A stretch of DNA of 64,000 nt from Candidatus Paceibacterota bacterium (GTDB taxonomy: Bacteria; Actinomycetota; Actinomycetes; Nanopelagicales; Nanopelagicaceae). The notes under the pieces are model-generated. The model had not been told where the DNA came from, searched no databases, and saw nothing but the letters and a program-made list of their open reading frames with translations. Position numbers and translations under genes: made by a program. Positions 27,359-36,896 of this stretch are shown here, in pieces (within the stretch, counting starts at the first letter, position 1; each line of letters begins with the position of its first letter). The stretch is from positions 310,001-374,000 of the forward strand of contig DATKUL010000003.1 of assembly GCA_035530615.1 (NCBI GenBank), in the 5' to 3' direction.

Positions 27359-28168
27359 ATGCGCATTTCTCAACTTCCACGTTTGGCACTCTATTTTGTA
27401 GCAATCTTTCTTCTGGCGAGTTTGCTTGTTCCTCTTCCTTACGCAGTTCTGCAACCTGGTGCGGGGCAAGATGTGCTTGGTTCAGTCATTAAAATCTCCG
27501 CGGCGAAGACTTATAAGAGTTCTGGAAAGCTTCTACTTACGACGATTTATGTAACCAGCCCGTCCTCTCCGATCTTCGGCGCGGATGTCCTTCTCTCCTG
27601 GTTCAAAGGTGAAGCGATAGTTATGCCGCGGGAGGTTCTCTACCCTCCCCATAAGAGTTCCCAAGAAATAAATGCCGCAAATACGAAAGACATGGTCAAT
27701 TCTCAGGAATCAGCCACCGTCGCTGCTCTTACTTATTTGGGGTACGACGTGCCTCGCCAGACAAAACTGGATAAAGATGGAAAAAAAGTCACGGTTTACG
27801 ATTTTCCTATCAAAGTCTCGATTTCGCTTAAAGACACCGGCGGACCGAGCGGAGGGCTCGTCTTTGGGATAGGGATCGTTGAGAAGCTCACCCCTGACGA
27901 TCTTGTTGCCGGCAGAACGATTGCTGGGACCGGAACAATCGATAGTGCTGGAAATATCGGAGCCATCGGTGGAATCGACGAAAAGATAATCGCCGCGAAG
28001 AGGGCAGGCGCGTCAGTGTTTCTTGCTCCTAGCGAGAATTGCGATGATGTGACAAACGTCCCTGAAGGCATCAGGGTTTATTCGGTTGCCACACTCAAGG
28101 AGGCGATTTTGGTGCTTAAGGATGCTCGTAATGCCATCCCACATTGCACTTGGCAACGAAATCGGTAG
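27359..28168 (+). CDS. Lon (S16)-type secreted/membrane protease, YlbL-like, PDZ lost
   Basis: 269 residues. An N-terminal transmembrane anchor (LALYFVAIFLLASLLVPLPYAVLQPG) is followed by the YlbL-type extracellular segment (MPREVLYPP...SQESATVAALTYLGYDV) and then directly by the S16 catalytic domain: Ser in TGGPSGGLVFGIGIVEKLTPDDL and Lys in IGGIDEKIIAAKRAGASVF. Family members are usually about 340 residues with a PDZ domain between these parts. Here only some 25 residues remain, so PDZ appears deleted. Confidence 0.8.
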   Translation: MRISQLPRLALYFVAIFLLASLLVPLPYAVLQPGAGQDVLGSVIKISAAKTYKSSGKLLLTTIYVTSPSSPIFGADVLLSWFKGEAIVMPREVLYPPHKSSQEINAANTKDMVNSQESATVAALTYLGYDVPRQTKLDKDGKKVTVYDFPIKVSISLKDTGGPSGGLVFGIGIVEKLTPDDLVAGRTIAGTGTIDSAGNIGAIGGIDEKIIAAKRAGASVFLAPSENCDDVTNVPEGIRVYSVATLKEAILVLKDARNAIPHCTWQRNR

Positions 28169-28177
28169 CGTTGGCGC

Positions 28178-31018
28178 ATGAGTTCAATGAATCGACCCAT
28201 CCGTCCCAACCTTCCCAACCCGCGCCGACCTTTAGTGATCACCGTGGCAATAGTCGCCGCGATCTTACTTGCCCTGGTTTCCATGAGCGGCTTTTACGCA
28301 GATTGGCTCTGGTATCGCTCGGTCAACTTCACCAGTGTTTGGAGAGTCACTCTCACCACAAAGGCCGCGCTCTTTGTTGCCTTTGGCGCGGCTACTTCAC
28401 TCATTATCGTCACAAATATTTTTATAGCGTATCGCCGCCGGCCGCTCTACGTGCCATTGACTATTGAGGCCGACAACCTTGAGCGATACCGCGGTCAGAT
28501 TGAACCAATTCGCAGATTAGTCATCGGTGGTCTCGCCCTCGTGCTCTTCTACTTCGCGGGAACTGCCGGAACCACACTCTGGACTCCATGGATGCTTTTC
28601 CAAAACTCCACTCCCTTCGGTGTGAAGGATCCGCAGTTCGGACTAGATGTTTCCTTCTTCGCCTTCCGCCTTCCTTTCTGGCAGGCGCTGCTTGAGTGGG
28701 GAATATCAACGATCATCATTTCAATCATGGCGGCAAGTGTGGTTCATTATTTGTACGGCGGAATTCGTCTTCAAGTTCGAGAAGACCGGACCACGGTTAC
28801 GGCACGAGTCCAACTTTCAATTCTTTTAGGAATCGTCGTACTTCTCAAAGGTATGGCCTACTGGCTTGATCGCTACCACCTTGCGCTTAAAGAGGGCAAG
28901 CTCATCACTGGTTTGACCTACACAGATGTCAACGCGGTTCTACCTGCAAAAGCAATTCTCGCTGGAATAGCAGTCGTGTGCTCTCTTCTTTTCTTCGCCA
29001 ACATTATTCGCCGCTCCTGGGTCTTGCCGGCAGCTGGCGTCTCACTTCTCGTGGTTTCATCTCTACTTATCTCTACCGTTTATCCAGGCATCATTCAGCA
29101 ATTCCAAGTCAAACCAAGTGAGTCGACAAAGGAAGCGCCTTATATTCAGAAGAACATTGATGCAACCCGAACTGCTTATGGACTTTCCGATGTGACAGTG
29201 AAGGATTATCGAGCGACAATTGAGACATCGGCAGGTCAGTTGTCGAAGGACGCTGCGACAATTTCCAATATCCGCTTGATGGATCCAAACGTTCTCTCTG
29301 CGACTTTCCGCCAACTTCAACAAATTAAGCCTTATTACACCTTTGCCGATTCACTCGATATAGATCGCTATACGGTGAACGGCGTTCAAAGGGACGCTAT
29401 CGTGGCAGTTCGAGAACTCAATGTCGCAGGCAACCCAAGCCGTAACTGGATCAACGATCATTTGGTTTACACCCACGGGTTCGGATTTGTTGCCGCCTAT
29501 GGCAACGTCCGTGATGCCGACGGGAAACCATCCTTCATCGTGGGAGACCTCCCACCAACAAAGGGTCTGGGTGCCTTCGAACCCCGCATTTACTTCGGCG
29601 AGAATGTTCCTGACTACTCAATAATTGGTGGAGCAAAAACTTCGACTCCGGTTGAGTTGGATTATCCAGATGATTCATCGGCCAATGGGCAGAAGAACGT
29701 GACCTATACCGGTAAGGGTGGCGTTCCTATGGGATCTCTCATCAACCGCCTCGTTTTTGCCCTGAAGTATCAGGAACAACGGATCGTCCTGTCGAATTTG
29801 GTCAACGCCGATTCAAAGATTCTTTTTGAGCGCAATCCGCGCGATCGTGTCGCAAAAGTTGCGCCGTGGCTCACCCTTGATGGCGACCCGTATCCAGCCG
29901 TTGTTAACGGTCGAATTCTCTGGATTATTGATGGATATACAACGAGTGCAGGTTATCCATACTCAAAGAAGACAATGCTTTCTAGTGCAACTACCGATGC
30001 GCTGACTATGAACTCCGCTTCGATTACCGCTCAATCCAACGCTTCGGTTAACTACATCCGGAATTCTGTCAAGGCAACAGTGGATGCATATGACGGCACT
30101 GTCACGCTGTATCAGTGGGATACAGAGGATCCTGTTCTTAAGACCTGGAGCAAAGTATTCCCAAATACGGTCAAACCAAAGAGTGCAATTTCTAAAGACC
30201 TCCTTGCGCATGTGCGCTATCCAGAGGACCTCTTCCGGGTGCAACGCGATATTTTGAGTTTGTACCATGTTAGAACTGCTAGTGCTTTTTATGGTGGGCA
30301 GGACTTCTGGCGGGTGCCGCGTGATCCTTCTACATTCGGAGGGAATGCGAGTGCGCAGCCTCCGTATTACTTAACCTTGCAGATGCCTGGTGCCACACAA
30401 TCACATTTCGCCTTGACGACTCCGTTCGTCCCAGTGGGAGGTCGTGAGAACTTATCTGCGTTTGCATCAGTGAATTCTGATCCGGGTCCCGATTATGGAA
30501 AAATTAGCGTGCTTCAATTACCGCGAAGTACAAACATTGCTGGTCCATCGCAGGTCGCATCGAACTTTGAGGCAAAACCTACGGTGGCAAATTCTTTATC
30601 ACTACTTCGACAGGGTGGATCTGATGTTGTTCTCGGGAGCTTGTTGACTCTTCCTGTAGGTGGTGGCTTGCTTTACGTGCAGCCCGTCTATGTACAGGCG
30701 ACATCAAACGCCGCTTCTTATCCATTACTTCAGAAAGTTCTCGTCTCCTTTGGTGATCAAATTGGATTTGATGACACATTGAAAGGCGCGCTTGATCAGG
30801 TATTTGGTGGCAACTCTGGAACTACGGGAAGTACTCCATCTCCATCAACTGGCGGATCACAGTCCAATGCACTTGCCAACGCACTCCAAAGTGCAAGTCA
30901 GGCACTTGCTGATGGACAGGCCGCACTCGCTAAGGGTGACTTTGCTGCTTACGGTCTTGCACAAGACAGATTGAAATCAGCGATTGCTGCAGCGATTGCT
31001 GCGCAGACCAGAAAATAA
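28178..31018 (+). CDS. UPF0182 family membrane protein
   Basis: 946 residues with about seven N-terminal transmembrane helices (from VITVAIVAAILLALVSMSGFYADWLWYRS onward, up to about residue 300) and a large soluble domain containing YTHGFGFVAAYGNVRDADGKPSFIVGDLPP and the VKPSESTKEAPYIQKNIDATRTAYGL block typical of UPF0182. The C-terminus is Ser/Gly/Ala-rich. Function is unknown. It follows the Lon-type protease gene by 9 nt, an arrangement also seen in mycobacteria. Confidence 0.92.
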   Translation: MSSMNRPIRPNLPNPRRPLVITVAIVAAILLALVSMSGFYADWLWYRSVNFTSVWRVTLTTKAALFVAFGAATSLIIVTNIFIAYRRRPLYVPLTIEADNLERYRGQIEPIRRLVIGGLALVLFYFAGTAGTTLWTPWMLFQNSTPFGVKDPQFGLDVSFFAFRLPFWQALLEWGISTIIISIMAASVVHYLYGGIRLQVREDRTTVTARVQLSILLGIVVLLKGMAYWLDRYHLALKEGKLITGLTYTDVNAVLPAKAILAGIAVVCSLLFFANIIRRSWVLPAAGVSLLVVSSLLISTVYPGIIQQFQVKPSESTKEAPYIQKNIDATRTAYGLSDVTVKDYRATIETSAGQLSKDAATISNIRLMDPNVLSATFRQLQQIKPYYTFADSLDIDRYTVNGVQRDAIVAVRELNVAGNPSRNWINDHLVYTHGFGFVAAYGNVRDADGKPSFIVGDLPPTKGLGAFEPRIYFGENVPDYSIIGGAKTSTPVELDYPDDSSANGQKNVTYTGKGGVPMGSLINRLVFALKYQEQRIVLSNLVNADSKILFERNPRDRVAKVAPWLTLDGDPYPAVVNGRILWIIDGYTTSAGYPYSKKTMLSSATTDALTMNSASITAQSNASVNYIRNSVKATVDAYDGTVTLYQWDTEDPVLKTWSKVFPNTVKPKSAISKDLLAHVRYPEDLFRVQRDILSLYHVRTASAFYGGQDFWRVPRDPSTFGGNASAQPPYYLTLQMPGATQSHFALTTPFVPVGGRENLSAFASVNSDPGPDYGKISVLQLPRSTNIAGPSQVASNFEAKPTVANSLSLLRQGGSDVVLGSLLTLPVGGGLLYVQPVYVQATSNAASYPLLQKVLVSFGDQIGFDDTLKGALDQVFGGNSGTTGSTPSPSTGGSQSNALANALQSASQALADGQAALAKGDFAAYGLAQDRLKSAIAAAIAAQTRK

Positions 31019-31090
31019 TTTCCCTAAAAAGAGATCTTTTCAGGAGGATTTGGCGCTCATGGTGCCTGCCCTCTACGATAGGCCTACCGA

Positions 31091-31167
<77 letters not shown>

Positions 31168-31402
31168 GTACGAAAATCAAGGCTTTGGCTCTTCGCTTAC
31201 GCGGGGGGTCATTGCTTTGTGGGATCCCATAATGAGCACTTGTCGCAGTTATTCCTGAAGCAGCGTAAGACACGATTCCGCAGGACTGATCTTGGGACTT
31301 AATCTAATATGTCAGCCCGTGCGACAACACTTAACTCGCTGGATACGTCCTAGGCTGGCATTCAATTGGCAATGTTACGATGAGAAGCGTGAGGGCAACA
31401 TT

Positions 31403-32299
31403 ATGACTAGACCTCGAATTCCCAATTACCATCGCCAACGTTTCCTCCTGGTTCTGCTGGCACAGGCCGGTGGGTACCTTTCCAAAATAGATTTTCAGAA
31501 GCTCCTATTCCTGTCGCAAGAAGAAACTGAGAAGCCACACTACGATTTTGTTCCTTACCACTATGGATGTTATTCCTTTCAAGCGCAATCTGACATCGAT
31601 TTATTGGAATCTCGCGGTTGGCTTAGAACCGACAATCGCGATATTCGACTATTGGAAGAATCGAATACGTGTATGCCAAGTGTAGATCGTGCCAAGGTTG
31701 CGGATTTTGCCAAGCGTTTCCACGCTTATAGAGGCAAGAAACTCATCAGGTATGTATATGAAAAGTACCCATACTATGCAATAAATAGCAGGATTGCTGA
31801 AGAAATCTTGGATGGAAAAGCCTTTGATCGCGTGGGGGAGGCGAAAAGGGGGCTTGAATTTGAATCAAGTGAGCTTTTCACAATTGGATACGAGGGAATC
31901 ACTTTTGAGAAGTACGTTAATCGTCTAATAAGCAATGATGTGCGCCTCTTATGCGACGTTAGGATAAATCCTCTTAGCCGCAAGTTCGGATTTTCAAAGG
32001 GGACTCTCAGCGCGGTTCTTCCAAAATTGGGCATTGAGTATGTGCATATTCCGGAATTGGGGATTAGCTCGCAACGTCGAAATGGATTGGAAACCAAGGC
32101 AGACTACGCCCGACTGTTTAGGGGGTATAAACGCTCATTGCCGCTCAAGAGGGATAGCTTGAAGGGACTTAATGAACTGTTTGATAGAAGCGGTCGACTT
32201 GCTTTGACCTGCTTTGAGAAGGAGCACGAGGATTGTCACCGACACTGTATTAGCGAATATTTGGAGGATACAAGGGGCATCGAGGCTCATCATTTATGA
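31403..32299 (+). CDS. SocA/Panacea-like + DUF488 fusion protein
   Basis: 298 residues from ATG 31403 (GAGGGC upstream). The N-terminal half (RQRFLLVLLAQAGGYLSKIDFQKLLFLSQEETEKPHYDFVPYHYGCYSFQAQSDI) resembles the Panacea/SocA-like fold found in antitoxins. The C-terminal half (FTIGYEGITFEKYVNRLISNDVRLLCDVRINPLSRKFGFSKGTL...LTCFEKEHEDCHRHCISEYL) is DUF488, with its conserved CDVR-x-x-P, and C-x-E-x4-CHR motifs. Function is unknown. It is coupled by a 4-nt overlap to the next gene and is the first cargo gene after the tRNA. Confidence 0.7.
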   Translation: MTRPRIPNYHRQRFLLVLLAQAGGYLSKIDFQKLLFLSQEETEKPHYDFVPYHYGCYSFQAQSDIDLLESRGWLRTDNRDIRLLEESNTCMPSVDRAKVADFAKRFHAYRGKKLIRYVYEKYPYYAINSRIAEEILDGKAFDRVGEAKRGLEFESSELFTIGYEGITFEKYVNRLISNDVRLLCDVRINPLSRKFGFSKGTLSAVLPKLGIEYVHIPELGISSQRRNGLETKADYARLFRGYKRSLPLKRDSLKGLNELFDRSGRLALTCFEKEHEDCHRHCISEYLEDTRGIEAHHL

Positions 32300-33126
32300 G
32301 CCTCCTGCGGAGAGTGTTTATAACGGTTAAAACGTATCCCACGCTATCCAAGAAATATGATGAATTAGTTTGCACTGCCGGAATTCTGGATGACGGAAAC
32401 TGGGTTCGAATTTACCCTCTCCCATTTAGAAAACTGGAAAATGACAATCGGTATAAGAAATATCAATGGATGGAATTACTCCTAGAGAAGAACTCTGGAG
32501 ATCCAAGACCTGAGAGTTATCGGCCTGTGGATCCATCTAAAATTAGATTGATTGGCAGTCCAGTCGGGACCGAGGATGGATGGGCGAAACGAAAGCAGAT
32601 CATTTTTGATAAGAACCCAATTTATACAGATTTAGCGAAGACAATTTCCAAGGCCCAGCGGGACGAGTTATCAATTGCCATTTTCAAACCTACAGAAATT
32701 CTGGAATTTCTTGTACAGGATACAGATCGCGAATGTAAGAAGGATCGGCTCGAACTTCTCGAAGCGAAGGCAAGTCAGTTGCAGATTTTTCAGACGGAAG
32801 AAGAAGTTCGACGGGAGTTTTCAATAGTTCGGAAATTGCCATATAAGTTCTCGTATCGCTTCAGGGATGCCGCCGGGAAAGTTAGCACCTTGATGATCGA
32901 AGATTGGGAAATTGGTGCGCTGTACTGGAATTGTCTTGACCGATCTGGGGGAGATGAAAGCAAGGCCCTAGAACTAGTTCGTCAGAAGTATCTCAATGAG
33001 TTTGTGACTAAGGACTTATTCTTGTTCCTAGGTACCACCCGACAATACCATTCTTGGGCCAAGAATCCGTTTATTATTATTGGAGTATTTTATCCACCCA
33101 TCTCATTACAAGATTCTTTATTTTAG
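32296..33126 (+). CDS. conserved protein of unknown function, DUF488 partner
   Basis: 276 residues with no enzyme motif that I recognise. Strong-looking blocks are TVKTYPTLSKKYDELVCTAGILDDGNWVRIYPLPFRKL (residues 8-45, possibly a PUA-like beta fold), WMELLLEKNSGDPRPESYRPVD, and near the C-terminus KFSYRFRDAAGKVSTLMIEDWEIGALYWN and KDLFLFLGTTRQYHSWAKNPFIIIGVFYPP. ATG 32296 overlaps the DUF488 stop by 4 nt, so the two are translated together. It ends 4 nt inside the convergent SIR2 gene. I recall similar DUF488 neighbours in other bacteria but cannot name the family. Confidence 0.6.
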   Translation: MSLLRRVFITVKTYPTLSKKYDELVCTAGILDDGNWVRIYPLPFRKLENDNRYKKYQWMELLLEKNSGDPRPESYRPVDPSKIRLIGSPVGTEDGWAKRKQIIFDKNPIYTDLAKTISKAQRDELSIAIFKPTEILEFLVQDTDRECKKDRLELLEAKASQLQIFQTEEEVRREFSIVRKLPYKFSYRFRDAAGKVSTLMIEDWEIGALYWNCLDRSGGDESKALELVRQKYLNEFVTKDLFLFLGTTRQYHSWAKNPFIIIGVFYPPISLQDSLF

Positions 33127-34871
33127 ATCTGTTTTCTCCTTCTAAATTGTTCGATTAACCATAATGCCGCAAATCCACCGACCAATCGCCCTCGGTGCCA
33201 TGAAGTGATTTCGACGGGTTTAAATGCTTTAAAGACATCCATCGGAGTGAAGTACCTGGTTGCCCCAGGGAGGAGGTAGGTGCGTGCTACGTCCGCTGTA
33301 GCTCCTAATGCCTCCTGCCTTCTCAATTGGAGTTCGTAATCTAAGCGGTTAGGCGCGGGACGTTCCTTCGTGGGCTTGGTTGCTCGAAGTCTTAGGAGCG
33401 CGTGCTCGAAATTGAGCCAGGCGTGCAGTGCCTCCGATTCTGTAAAACTATCAATGTGTTTTTGCAGATTTGCATCTTCCTCCCCTTTCAAAGCGCTAAT
33501 AACATTCAATAATTTGGCTTTGAGGACAATGCCTTCGTGCCCTTTAGCCGTGTTCGCCAACATGATGAGGCGATGTTCCACTTCCTCCACCTTCCGCGAA
33601 TTGACGAACCATTTAACATCGGGAAGTCGCTGCATATGCTGAATGATTCTTCCGTAAGTCTCTAACGTTGCAATCGAGGCTGATGAGCCTGCAGGCGAAT
33701 CTAGTTCGCCCCATTTGTTAACTTGTTGCCACATATGACGCTCTGCGGCAAGGAGTTGCCCTCGGATCCAAAGTGTCGCACCACGTCGTTCACCAATTCG
33801 TGCCTTACTTGCATCATCATCCCCGAGGTATACCTGTTCCCAAGCGCCAAGGGCTTTAAGGTAATTTCCAGCCCCCCAATGTGCATCTGCCAGACCTTCC
33901 CAACCTTGGGCATCTTTCGGATCCTCAATTGAAAAAGCTCGTATTACACCTCTTCGGAAGCCCATCCGTATGTATAGAGCCGATGTGGCTTGCTTGCGCA
34001 AGGTATCAGTATTCCCTATTGAGGGATTCCAATTTGATTTGTCGGACTTTTTCGTTGCGGGGATATAAGGGATGGACCACGCGACAGACAGTCGAGAGAG
34101 AAAATCCCAAAGTGTTCCGCTTATAACTTCAACTCGAACGCCGTTGCGCAGTAATTCACCGAGTAAGGTTCCCGGTGCCTGCTCTTGCTTTGGACTTGAA
34201 GAAGAAGTGTCTTCCTGGTAATCGTGCCATACGATTTTTTTGCCTTCTAGTAAATCTAAGTGGCTGAGTAGATAGGGTGTTGCGTCGAAGAAATCAGAAC
34301 CACTATAGCCAAGGAACACTATGGTGGAGATTCCATCTGAGCCCAACACCGAATCAAGTGTCTGGACGAGCGTTTCAGGAAAACCATTTTCAATGATGTG
34401 CAATCGAGCGCCCAGCGAGGAAAGGTCGCGGTTGCCTCCAACACTCTCGTGAATATGAACCACTCGGTTCAACTCATCATTTTCTTGTTCTAAGCCAGCG
34501 CGTTCAATACAACTATCAAAGTTTGCGGTTATATGTTGACCGCCTACCCTTAAGTGCTGGGCAAAGAAAGCGTGATTTGTGTTTGGCTTTGCGTCGACGA
34601 GGTCGCTCAGGACATTCTCAAGCCCAGCCAGACCATATACATCGGTCAACGCATCGAGAACGGTTTCCAATCTCGGCCTAAAGTTCGCGTTCCTAACACC
34701 AAGTTCCGTATACAATTTCGCGATTTCTTGGCCTGTGTCATCTGTCATGAAATGCTTCATCGCGCGCTCAGTGAGATCTCTTCCAAGAGGTCCGTTAGTA
34801 GGGGTGTCATGCGAGATTCCTGCCCCGGACCAGAAGAGGACATTGCGGGGGGAAACGGCTGTCCAGGTCAT
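33123..34871 (-). CDS. SIR2-domain protein with helical/TPR-like C-terminus
   Basis: 582 residues. The N-terminal SIR2 fold has the NAD loop NVLFWSGAGISHDTPTNGPLGRDLTERAM (GAGIS), ITANFDSCIERAG (T-x-N-F-D), a catalytic-type His in VVHIHESVGG, and FLGYSGSDFFD. The C-terminal half (about 290-582) is all-helical with TPR-like AWEGLADAHWGAGNYLKALGAWEQVYLGDDD. This is the architecture of NAD-consuming defence sirtuins, not of deacetylases. ATG 34871 is chosen because the 45 extra upstream residues show no SIR2 similarity. It is convergent with, and overlaps, the previous gene. Confidence 0.75.
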   Translation of the reverse strand: MTWTAVSPRNVLFWSGAGISHDTPTNGPLGRDLTERAMKHFMTDDTGQEIAKLYTELGVRNANFRPRLETVLDALTDVYGLAGLENVLSDLVDAKPNTNHAFFAQHLRVGGQHITANFDSCIERAGLEQENDELNRVVHIHESVGGNRDLSSLGARLHIIENGFPETLVQTLDSVLGSDGISTIVFLGYSGSDFFDATPYLLSHLDLLEGKKIVWHDYQEDTSSSSPKQEQAPGTLLGELLRNGVRVEVISGTLWDFLSRLSVAWSIPYIPATKKSDKSNWNPSIGNTDTLRKQATSALYIRMGFRRGVIRAFSIEDPKDAQGWEGLADAHWGAGNYLKALGAWEQVYLGDDDASKARIGERRGATLWIRGQLLAAERHMWQQVNKWGELDSPAGSSASIATLETYGRIIQHMQRLPDVKWFVNSRKVEEVEHRLIMLANTAKGHEGIVLKAKLLNVISALKGEEDANLQKHIDSFTESEALHAWLNFEHALLRLRATKPTKERPAPNRLDYELQLRRQEALGATADVARTYLLPGATRYFTPMDVFKAFKPVEITSWHRGRLVGGFAALWLIEQFRRRKQI

Positions 34872-34984
34872 GAGGTTGATCCTAGTTATCACACCAAGAC
34901 AAACCACTCGACTCAAGTTGGCTGAAAGACTATTTGTACCCTTGATGAGGTGGGCTATGGTGTAACGAATGACGATAAGCGATA

Positions 34985-35052
34985 CCCCTCGATGTGCCCT
35001 TCGCACGGCTCCTAATGAGAGTGCGAGCCTGAGGTCATCCTGCCCCCGCTAC
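34985..35052 (+). repeat. tRNA-fMet scar A with element-end sequence
   Basis: Core ATCCTGCCCCCGCTAC at 35037-35052 is preceded by GAGGTC, which in the tRNA lies 10 nt further upstream, so the GTAGGTTCAA of the T arm is missing. The 50 nt before that (CCCCTCGATGTG...GCTCCTAATGAGAGTGC) is shared with scars B and C but not with the tRNA gene. Confidence 0.8.
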
Positions 35053-35065
35053 TAGCAAGTGTTTT

Positions 35066-35108
35066 AAGGCTTTGGCTCTTTGCTTATGCGCGGGGCCATT
35101 GTTTTTTT
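35066..35108 (+). terminator. terminator-like hairpin after scar A
   Basis: GGCTC (35073-35077 region) can pair with GGGCC around 35092-35097, followed by ATTG and TTTTTTT. It is similar over about 45 nt to the sequence downstream of the intact tRNA gene, so it looks like a duplicated tRNA terminator region. Confidence 0.5.
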
Positions 35109-35183
35109 ATGGAACGATCCGCGGTCCGAGAAGTGGGTCGATATGACGGGTTGGAACCAAACGACAATCCGTCTTGATTATCC

Positions 35184-36896
35184 TTAGTACGGCACGGTTA
35201 TAACAAATGGAGTATCAAGGTACTCGTTCCATCCCGTGGTCGGTTGCAGGCGATATCTGTAGGTGTGAACCCCGATAGATATTGGCATGAGTTTGACGTC
35301 ATATGTATATGGATAAATCCCTGGAGGGTTTGGATCTCTATACGAGGTAAACGAGGCCAGCGTGGCCCAATTACCAGCGATGCTTTCTTGTAAATCAAGC
35401 AGTTGTGCATTGTCCGACCAATGATTCGTTGGAAGGAGACAGAGTTCGCCCATGTAGCACACATCGCGTAGCGGTATATGTTTTACGCCCGATCCGTCAC
35501 TCCACACTTTTAGAGAGAGAATATTAGCCCCTGATAGCGATCCGCCAAGATAGCGGGTATGGGTCGCATCAATAGTGATTGCGCCCTTACGAATTAAGCC
35601 CTCAGGACAAGTATTCCCAATCATGATGTCTGTTTGATCAATACAGACATGGTCTACGCCAAAATTATGAATCAATTCGTGAATGATGGTATTCGACATT
35701 GGATTTATTTTGCGCTCTACTCCAAGGTATGAAGAAATGCCTTGCCAGCATCCATCTTCTCCCAGATATGCGAGGGCAAGCGAACCAGGCATCTGACCCC
35801 ATCCGCAATACTTAGGGCCCAAATGGGCGTCTACGATAAAGAGAAGGTTCTTGCCAACTTTGCTTCCGCCGTTTGCTTGGTTGAATTCATTTGCAAGTTT
35901 CGGCAGCGGAGATACGACAGTGTTTCCATCAATGATCTCCTTCACATTACCGTCATTGGCTAGGTCACTCGTCAAGTAGTGACTCCTCAAGGTGCTGACA
36001 TCGAGTGAGTTTTGGTATGTATCAAAGATCAATCTTTTCCCAATCTTCTCATATAGCCACTCTTGCGCTAGCGCGACCCAATTATTGATTTCACCTGAGT
36101 TATAGAGGTCACCACTTGGAGCATCTCTCAGCGTGACATACACAACATGGATTTGAAAACCTTGGATATCGTCGGGCCTGTCCTGCGTGGTCTCTGGCAG
36201 AACTACCGGGTTCTTTAGAATATTGAATTGAAAAAAAATATCTGGACTAGGAGTCGATACCAGTTTGCTGTTTTCTGAGAGCCTAATCTTGCAGGAACCG
36301 GGCGCGAGAAGGGACAGCACATTTTTGGTCAAGTCTGTAGTGCAGATACTTGGAGTTTGACTTGTTACAAGGATCGGAATACCCAAATAATCTGGATCGA
36401 AGTAGTTCAAAGAAATGCTGCTCAGGCTTAGAGGAAGGGAAGATGCGATTTGCGGTGGTAAGAGAGTTAATTGCGAACTTGATTTGAGAGGGACACGCAA
36501 TTGAATTGTCCCAGATCGACCGCATGTATTTCCTGCGTACGATACAAAGGAAATCTGTGAGTATTTGGATGTCAATTTACTTTGATAAGTTAGATTTTTT
36601 CGATTTTTGGTGATCGTGAATTTCTTCCAAGCTGACCAAGGTTCCCATTTTTTGTTGATTTTATTGTAGAGGGATGTTGCCCACAAAAAATGTGTCGGCA
36701 GTTCTCCAGTTGGCGCAACCGTCAATTTAATTGCTGGACCACCAGTGCGTGCCCACGAGGTAAGGGATATCGGGCTCGCGGGCGGTTTTTTGCAGGCAAA
36801 AGCCGAAGGCAAGTCGTTAGTCAGAATTGGGAAGAGGCTCAACAAGAGCGTCAAGGCCACTAAATGTGTCAGGCGGAGAGAAATTCTAATTTCCAT
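35184..36896 (-). CDS. secreted metzincin-like zinc metalloprotease
   Basis: 570 residues with a signal peptide (LVALTLLLSLFPILTNDLPSAFA). The N-terminal half is beta-rich and Ser/Leu-rich, with fibronectin-like WEPWSAWKKFTI. The catalytic domain (about 255-460) contains NTIIHELIHNFGVDHVC, a full HExxHxxGxxH zinc motif, followed by a Met in TDIMIGNTCP that could be the met-turn. It should cleave proteins outside the cell. Start ATG 36896 has GAGGTGA upstream. It is the only gene between scars A and B. Confidence 0.75.
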   Translation of the reverse strand: MEIRISLRLTHLVALTLLLSLFPILTNDLPSAFACKKPPASPISLTSWARTGGPAIKLTVAPTGELPTHFLWATSLYNKINKKWEPWSAWKKFTITKNRKNLTYQSKLTSKYSQISFVSYAGNTCGRSGTIQLRVPLKSSSQLTLLPPQIASSLPLSLSSISLNYFDPDYLGIPILVTSQTPSICTTDLTKNVLSLLAPGSCKIRLSENSKLVSTPSPDIFFQFNILKNPVVLPETTQDRPDDIQGFQIHVVYVTLRDAPSGDLYNSGEINNWVALAQEWLYEKIGKRLIFDTYQNSLDVSTLRSHYLTSDLANDGNVKEIIDGNTVVSPLPKLANEFNQANGGSKVGKNLLFIVDAHLGPKYCGWGQMPGSLALAYLGEDGCWQGISSYLGVERKINPMSNTIIHELIHNFGVDHVCIDQTDIMIGNTCPEGLIRKGAITIDATHTRYLGGSLSGANILSLKVWSDGSGVKHIPLRDVCYMGELCLLPTNHWSDNAQLLDLQESIAGNWATLASFTSYRDPNPPGIYPYTYDVKLMPISIGVHTYRYRLQPTTGWNEYLDTPFVITVPY

